From Salinicoccus carnicancri Crm (GTDB lineage: Bacteria; Bacillota; Bacilli; Staphylococcales; Salinicoccaceae): a stretch of DNA of 64,000 bases. The position numbers were made by a program, and so were the translations under genes. The stretch's first letter is position 1. The number at the start of each line of letters is the position of its first letter. The stretch is from contig NZ_ANAM01000006.1 in assembly GCF_000330705.1 (NCBI RefSeq), positions 434,001 through 498,000 on the forward strand, given 5' to 3'. Under the pieces are notes generated by a model that had not been told where the DNA came from, made no database searches, and saw nothing but the letters and a program-made list of their open reading frames with translations. This document shows positions 59,877-64,000 of the stretch, piece after piece.

Positions 59877-60452
59877 TTGGACAAGAAATCTTTGCGCAAA
59901 AATATGATATCGGTTTTGTCTTGCATGGATGAAGGAGCAAAGAATGAAAAAGAGGATGTTTTGAAGGAAAAGTTCATAGATTTCATAAAAGAGCATGACA
60001 TACGTTCCATCGGCATTGTGCTGTCCATGCCCCATGAACTTGATACGGACGGTATCGTTTCATGGATGGTGGAATCGGGGCGTGAAGTCTACACACCTGT
60101 ATGTGATTACAGGGAAAAAGAAATGAACTTCTCAAGGTTCTTCTCTTTTGATGATGTTGTAACCGATGAGAAAAACCTCCGCGTTCCTTCGGAACGAAGC
60201 AATGTAAACAACCAGGTGGACCTCATCGTAGTACCGGGTCTCATCTATTCAGAGACTGGCTACAGGATTGGATACGGCGGCGGTTTCTATGATCGTTTCC
60301 TGAAAGATTACAGTGGGGTGAAACTCTCGCTGCTGTTTGAGGAACAGATCGGCGAAGCGGTCCGGGAACCGCATGATGTCCCAGTGGATATACTCATCAC
60401 TCCTGAACGTACAATCGATGCAAAAAGCAGGAGGTCTGGGGATGAGAAGTAA
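59877..60452 (+). CDS. 5-formyltetrahydrofolate cyclo-ligase
   Basis: A 191-residue enzyme that converts 5-formyl-THF to 5,10-methenyl-THF with ATP. The family motif GYGGGFYDRFL is near residue 138-148, and the N-terminus MDKKSLRKNMISVL is typical. AGAGG is placed for the TTG at 59877; the ATG at 59850 has no such site. It overlaps the rhomboid gene by 11 bases. Confidence 0.93.
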   Translation: MDKKSLRKNMISVLSCMDEGAKNEKEDVLKEKFIDFIKEHDIRSIGIVLSMPHELDTDGIVSWMVESGREVYTPVCDYREKEMNFSRFFSFDDVVTDEKNLRVPSERSNVNNQVDLIVVPGLIYSETGYRIGYGGGFYDRFLKDYSGVKLSLLFEEQIGEAVREPHDVPVDILITPERTIDAKSRRSGDEK

Positions 60453-61860
60453 ATGGCACACTGCCTATGAACTGGTTCGCTATACCGGTTATTCTTTTTT
60501 CAATTACGACAGGGAGAACGGTACAATATGGCTCAAAAATCCAAAAGACCGGGCCATTATGTGTCTCAATGATTTTCTTCTGACGGAAGCAGAGTTGGAT
60601 CATACCACAGATGGCCTTTTTGAAAGGGTGGACATGATTTCAAGAAGTGCCGGCTTTGATGTCGGCACAATCTACTGCATCCACATGGCTGGGGGAGGTG
60701 TCCGCAGAAAGAGTAAATCGGGTGGCCTCAAGGTTGTACACAGAGGCATTTCAGATATGGGTCAGGTCATCCGGAACCCTTTCTTCAGACTCGATATGAA
60801 GTACAAGAAGGCAAAAGATGACGGGTATTATCAGAGACGTCTGATGGGGCAGCACCCATTTGAGAAGTATATGATCAAGTTTACACCGATGACATATCTT
60901 CTGATCAGCATCAATCTGATCATCTTCCTGTTCAACTTTGCAGCAGTCAGATTCTTTGATTCCTATCTGCTGACGAACGGTCTTGCCCTGAGCCACTTCA
61001 ACGTTGTTTCAGGGGAGTTCTACAGGCTGCTGACAAGCTCTTTCCTTCATGTCACAATAGATCATTTCCTCTTCAACATATTTGCACTGTATATACTGGG
61101 GAAATTTACAGAGAGCCTATACGGCAAATTCCATCTGCTTATTGCATACTGCCTGAGTGGAATCCTTTCAAGTCTGTTCTCGCTCATGTTCGTCATCGAA
61201 GGCATCTCCCTTGGAGCGAGCGGTGCGGTATACGGTCTTCTTGGAATCATCATCGTCCATCTGCTTTCACATGGCCGTATCAATTTGAAACTGATTGTCC
61301 AGATTGCCCTGATATTCATTTTAGTATCCGTATTTGCCCAGCTGTTTGCCAATATCAACCACTTTGCGCATATCGGTGGCCTTCTATCAGGCGCATTGCT
61401 CGGTATCATATTCAACCCGAAGCGCTTTGATGCAAAATGGTTCTTCGCTTCATTTGGAATGCTGATCATACTGGCGGCATTGTCATATTTTGTCATGACC
61501 TCAAGGGATTCAAGCCAACCCTTTGACGATATGGCGATGGAATATATTGAAAACGGAGAATATGAAGAGGCGCTCAATATTGCCAATGAGGCGCTCCGCT
61601 CAGGGAACGGTACTGCCACAACATACCATGCACTGGGGGTTCTGTCTGAGCATGCCGGCAACAGGGAGCAGGCAGAAAAATATCATGACAGAAGCTACGA
61701 GCTCGATCCCTCCAATGAATATGCTGCTGAATACCGGCTTATCCAGCTTAGAAAACAGCGTAATTATGAAGATATGCAGGATGTTTTCAATCATCTGGAC
61801 ACCGCAAATATAAAAGATGAAGGATTGAAACTACTGGCGGAGGAATATAATGAACAATAG
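60442..61860 (+). CDS. Rhomboid intramembrane serine protease with C-terminal TPR
   Basis: A 472-residue protein with a cytoplasmic N-terminal domain (about 1-145), six to seven membrane helices (about 150-365) and a TPR-like tail (about 375-472). The catalytic dyad is Ser260 (GASGA) and His310 (NHFAHIGG). It belongs to the GluP (YqgP) type of Bacilli. AGGAGG fixes the start at 60442, inside the end of the 5-FCL gene. Confidence 0.92.
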   Translation: MRSKWHTAYELVRYTGYSFFNYDRENGTIWLKNPKDRAIMCLNDFLLTEAELDHTTDGLFERVDMISRSAGFDVGTIYCIHMAGGGVRRKSKSGGLKVVHRGISDMGQVIRNPFFRLDMKYKKAKDDGYYQRRLMGQHPFEKYMIKFTPMTYLLISINLIIFLFNFAAVRFFDSYLLTNGLALSHFNVVSGEFYRLLTSSFLHVTIDHFLFNIFALYILGKFTESLYGKFHLLIAYCLSGILSSLFSLMFVIEGISLGASGAVYGLLGIIIVHLLSHGRINLKLIVQIALIFILVSVFAQLFANINHFAHIGGLLSGALLGIIFNPKRFDAKWFFASFGMLIILAALSYFVMTSRDSSQPFDDMAMEYIENGEYEEALNIANEALRSGNGTATTYHALGVLSEHAGNREQAEKYHDRSYELDPSNEYAAEYRLIQLRKQRNYEDMQDVFNHLDTANIKDEGLKLLAEEYNEQ

Positions 61861-62035
61861 AGATCTCAGTGATATCAATCTTCTCCTGCGCAGATATGGC
61901 ATCTACGTTTATGACAAGGACGAAAAGAATAAACTTGCAATGATGGAAATGGAGATAAAGGAACTTTACAAGCATGCACTTCTCACCAGAGAGGAATTTA
62001 CAGAAGCATTGCTTATTTTGAGGAAAAGGGGTTAG
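61850..62035 (+). CDS. yqgQ: YqgQ family protein
   Basis: A 61-residue helical protein (MNNRDLSDINLLLRRYG...). It belongs to the YqgQ (DUF910) family, always near rhomboid and glcK in Bacilli. Function unknown, possibly nucleic-acid binding. It overlaps the rhomboid gene by 11 bases and precedes glcK by 3 bases. Confidence 0.9.
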   Translation: MNNRDLSDINLLLRRYGIYVYDKDEKNKLAMMEMEIKELYKHALLTREEFTEALLILRKRG

Positions 62036-62038
62036 TAC

Positions 62039-62998
62039 ATGAGTGTCATTCTAGCAGCAGACATCGGGGGAACCTCCTGTAAATTGGGGGTTTTTGATGA
62101 AGAACTCAATCTGATTGAAAAATGGGAGATTCCGACAGATATATCGGAAGAGGGCAGTCATATACTTGCGGATGTCCTCGACTCCTTCCGGTCAAAAGAG
62201 GAAATCCTGGGTTTTAAAGTGGAGGAATGCCTGGGCACAGGGCTCGGCATGCCGGGTCCGGTGGATTTTGAGAAAGGAATACTCAACGGCTGCATAAACC
62301 TGAATATAAAAGGGAAGCGCTCAATCGCCACAATCTTCAGTGAACTGAGCGGTTCAGCTGCAATCGTTGATAATGATGCCAATGTGGCGGCGCTCGGAGA
62401 ACAGTCGAAAGGCGCCGGTCACGGACACTCCGAAGTGGTCATGATCACTCTCGGAACCGGTGTGGGGGGCGGCGTCATTTCCGAAGGCCGCCTGATACAC
62501 GGTACCGGCGGTTCAGGCGGGGAAATCGGTCATATTACAGTCGATTTCGACGGACGTTTCCAGTGCAACTGCGGAAAGAAAGGATGCCTTGAAACCGTTG
62601 CATCTGCAACGGGCATGGTGAACCTTGCCGGATACCATTCAGATGACCATGAAAATTCAGTTCTCATAGCAGCCATCAAGGAAGGCACTCTGACGTCAAA
62701 AGCAATCGTGGATGCGGCCATGACAGGAGATCCGCTTGCGGAATTTGTGGTTGAAGAGGCTGCCCGCTACCTTGCTGTCGCCATGAGCAGTATCTCTGTA
62801 ATCACCAATCCGGGATACTTCGTATTCGGCGGCGGTGTGAGCCGGGCGGGGAGGTATCTGACCGATAAAATCAAAAAATATTATGATTCCCTGATATTTC
62901 CTCCGGCTGCAGATGATGTGGAAATCGTCATGGCTGAACTCGGAAACGATGCAGGCATGTACGGTGCTGCCAGACTTGTAAAACAGTACCTTATATGA
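62039..62998 (+). CDS. glcK: Glucokinase (ROK family)
   Basis: A 319-residue ROK-family kinase with the ATP motif DIGGTSCKLG (near 7-16), the catalytic region VDNDANVAALGE (near 112-123), GTGVGGG and the zinc motif CNCGKKGCLE (near 176-185). It phosphorylates free glucose to glucose 6-phosphate. The order 5-FCL, rhomboid, yqgQ, glcK is conserved in Bacilli. Confidence 0.95.
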   Translation: MSVILAADIGGTSCKLGVFDEELNLIEKWEIPTDISEEGSHILADVLDSFRSKEEILGFKVEECLGTGLGMPGPVDFEKGILNGCINLNIKGKRSIATIFSELSGSAAIVDNDANVAALGEQSKGAGHGHSEVVMITLGTGVGGGVISEGRLIHGTGGSGGEIGHITVDFDGRFQCNCGKKGCLETVASATGMVNLAGYHSDDHENSVLIAAIKEGTLTSKAIVDAAMTGDPLAEFVVEEAARYLAVAMSSISVITNPGYFVFGGGVSRAGRYLTDKIKKYYDSLIFPPAADDVEIVMAELGNDAGMYGAARLVKQYLI

Positions 62999-63028
62999 AA
63001 AATAGAACCCTCGGGTTCTATTTTTTTA
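62997..63028. terminator. Bidirectional terminator between glcK and the SDR gene
   Basis: AATAGAACCC-TC-GGGTTCTATT with A and T runs on either side, between convergent genes. Confidence 0.88.
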
Positions 63029-63754
63029 CATATAGTCAGCGATGTCATAATTTACAGCTTCCGCAAAATCATCGGCTGCAATGATCTTTTTCAGGATGGA
63101 TGCCACAAAATCCGGATCTAACAGGCGCTCTTCCGATTTATAATTTTTGAACTTATCGAGATTCGGAAACTCTTTTGGATCAGACTCCCTGATTGTCTTC
63201 TGCATATCGGTATCTATTACCCCCGGTCTGAATGTGGATGACAGCACGGGAGAATTGAAATCCGCAGTCTCCGCACGTGTTACGCCGCTCAGCATATTCA
63301 CAGCTGCTTTCGATGTGCAGTATGCCGCCCATCCCTCCACGGGGCTCAGAGCCGCGCCGCTTGAAACTGTCAGTATTTTCTTTTGAGCATCCAGTGATTT
63401 GAAAGCTCTGATGAACCCTTTGATGAACAAAGCCGGTGCGAGTACATTCACCTTGTAATTATCGAGGTACCCATTGGCATCCATATTCTCCACTGATTTT
63501 ACAGGTCCTACAGTACCGGCATTATTGATGAGAAAAATTTCATCCCCTGCATCCGGATCAATTGAACCGAAAATATCCATGATTTCTTCTTCGAGTGTAC
63601 CTTCATCAAGGAAATCGACATGAAATTCCTTATACAGCCTGATATCCGTCTTCACTTTCCGCCGCGTGATGCTGATGATACGGTCTTCTCTGAATGCTCC
63701 GAGCAGGGAAGACCCAAGTCCCCCGGTCGTGCCGGTGATAAAAACATACCTCAT
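63026..63754 (-). CDS. Short-chain dehydrogenase (sepiapterin/benzil reductase-like)
   Basis: A 242-residue SDR with the cofactor loop GTTGGLG (about 8-14), NNAG (near 77) and the catalytic YCTSK (near 144-148). The ending and the PGVIDTDMQ segment are like the YueD-type reductases annotated as sepiapterin or benzil reductases. The natural substrate is unknown. AAAGGAG precedes the ATG. Confidence 0.82.
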   Translation of the reverse strand: MRYVFITGTTGGLGSSLLGAFREDRIISITRRKVKTDIRLYKEFHVDFLDEGTLEEEIMDIFGSIDPDAGDEIFLINNAGTVGPVKSVENMDANGYLDNYKVNVLAPALFIKGFIRAFKSLDAQKKILTVSSGAALSPVEGWAAYCTSKAAVNMLSGVTRAETADFNSPVLSSTFRPGVIDTDMQKTIRESDPKEFPNLDKFKNYKSEERLLDPDFVASILKKIIAADDFAEAVNYDIADYM

Positions 63755-63784
63755 AATAAAATGCTCCTTTCTGTAATTAAGTCA

Positions 63785-63813
63785 AGTATAGATAAACCGC
63801 ATTTATTTGTAAA
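63785..63813 (-). promoter_or_regulatory. Promoter of the SDR gene
   Basis: On the minus strand TTTACA (63813-63808), a 17-base spacer and TATACT (63790-63785). Confidence 0.65.
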
Positions 63814-63831
63814 ATATAAAAAATACATATA

Positions 63832-63849
63832 AATGAATAAATATGCTTG
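63832..63849 (+). promoter_or_regulatory. ARG-box-like site before argG
   Basis: AATGAATAAATATGCTTG matches 14 of 18 positions of the ArgR/AhrC half-operator CATGAATAAAAATKCAAK. TATAAT at 63862-63867 is 12 bases downstream, so a bound repressor could cover the promoter. Confidence 0.5.
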
Positions 63850-63910
63850 ATTAAGTATGTTTATAATGATAGTATTTAAATCATTAAATCGAATACAGAG
63901 GTGAATGAAC

Positions 63911-64000
63911 ATGAAGGAAAAAGTTGTTTTAGCGTATTCAGGAGGGCTTGATACAAGTGTGACCATCCAATGGTTCATCGATAAAGGTTATGACGTTGTG
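63911..64000 (+). CDS. argG: Argininosuccinate synthase, 3' end outside window
   Basis: The first 30 codons are visible and show the N-type ATP pyrophosphatase loop AYSGGLDTS (residues 8-16), a hallmark of ArgG. It joins citrulline and aspartate in arginine synthesis. CAGAGGTG precedes the ATG. The rest of the gene lies beyond the window edge. Confidence 0.93.
   Translation, partial: MKEKVVLAYSGGLDTSVTIQWFIDKGYDVV

Overview
The window is an almost gap-free stretch of chromosome from a Gram-positive bacterium of the class Bacilli. Gene content and order (comEA-EB-EC, holA, rpsT, lepA, hemW, hrcA-grpE-dnaK-dnaJ, prmA-rsmE-mtaB, rpsU, floA, phoH-ybeY-dgkA-cdd-era-recO, glyQS, ccpN, dnaG-sigA, trmK, ispH, cshB, nfo, znuCB-zur, ispG, sodA, pbp, glcK) match the conserved block known from Staphylococcus and Bacillus. 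By eye the base composition is clearly less AT-rich than Staphylococcus, the proteins are rich in Asp and Glu, and TTG starts are frequent. I infer a halophilic or halotolerant Staphylococcaceae relative of the Salinicoccus or Jeotgalicoccus type. That placement is inference; a 16S or core-gene tree would settle it.

Layout. 1-5.4 kb: end of a methyltransferase gene, DNA-uptake genes comEA/EB/EC, a 45-residue yqzM gene on the minus strand and holA. 5.4-8.9 kb: rpsT (minus), lepA, hemW. 8.9-16.7 kb: heat-shock operon behind a CIRCE element and a CtsR-like box, followed by prmA, rsmE and mtaB. 16.8-20.4 kb: deoC, rpsU, nfeD, floA and a conserved hypothetical gene. 20.4-32.2 kb: a more accessory stretch between floA and phoH, holding fructose PTS genes fruR-fruK-fruA, a small exporter, an M20 amidohydrolase, a helical-repeat protein, a small GNAT protein, topB, three tiny membrane proteins (one with paired CXXC motifs), a blasticidin-type deaminase, an AhpD-like protein, an SDR and an NTF2-like protein. 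32.3-42.7 kb: phoH to recO, glyQS on the minus strand behind a T-box, ccpN, the PPDK regulator, dnaG, sigA and cccA. 42.8-52.8 kb: trmK, nif3, ispH, cshB, nfo, the zinc uptake operon, ispG, a DUF1189 protein and sodA. 53-64 kb: a class B PBP, the pstSCAB-phoU operon, 5-FCL, rhomboid protease, yqgQ, glcK, an SDR and the start of argG.

Several regulatory circuits can be read directly: HrcA (CIRCE) and probably CtsR on the heat-shock operon; a 10-bp-phased repeat over the fruR promoter; a Zur box inside the znuC promoter with two flanking relatives; an 11-bp-phased Pho box before pstS; a glycine T-box before glyQS; and an ARG-box-like site before argG. Many start codons were moved downstream from the longest open frame because a good ribosome binding site points to an internal start.

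I found no rRNA, tRNA, CRISPR array, transposase, prophage or attachment site, and no broken genes. Most of the window is ordinary core genome. I see no convincing new multi-gene system. The best candidates for something little described are the three-gene membrane/CXXC cluster at 29.2-30.0 kb and the phased operator at 20.39-20.43 kb. There is no gene-free stretch longer than 300 bases.
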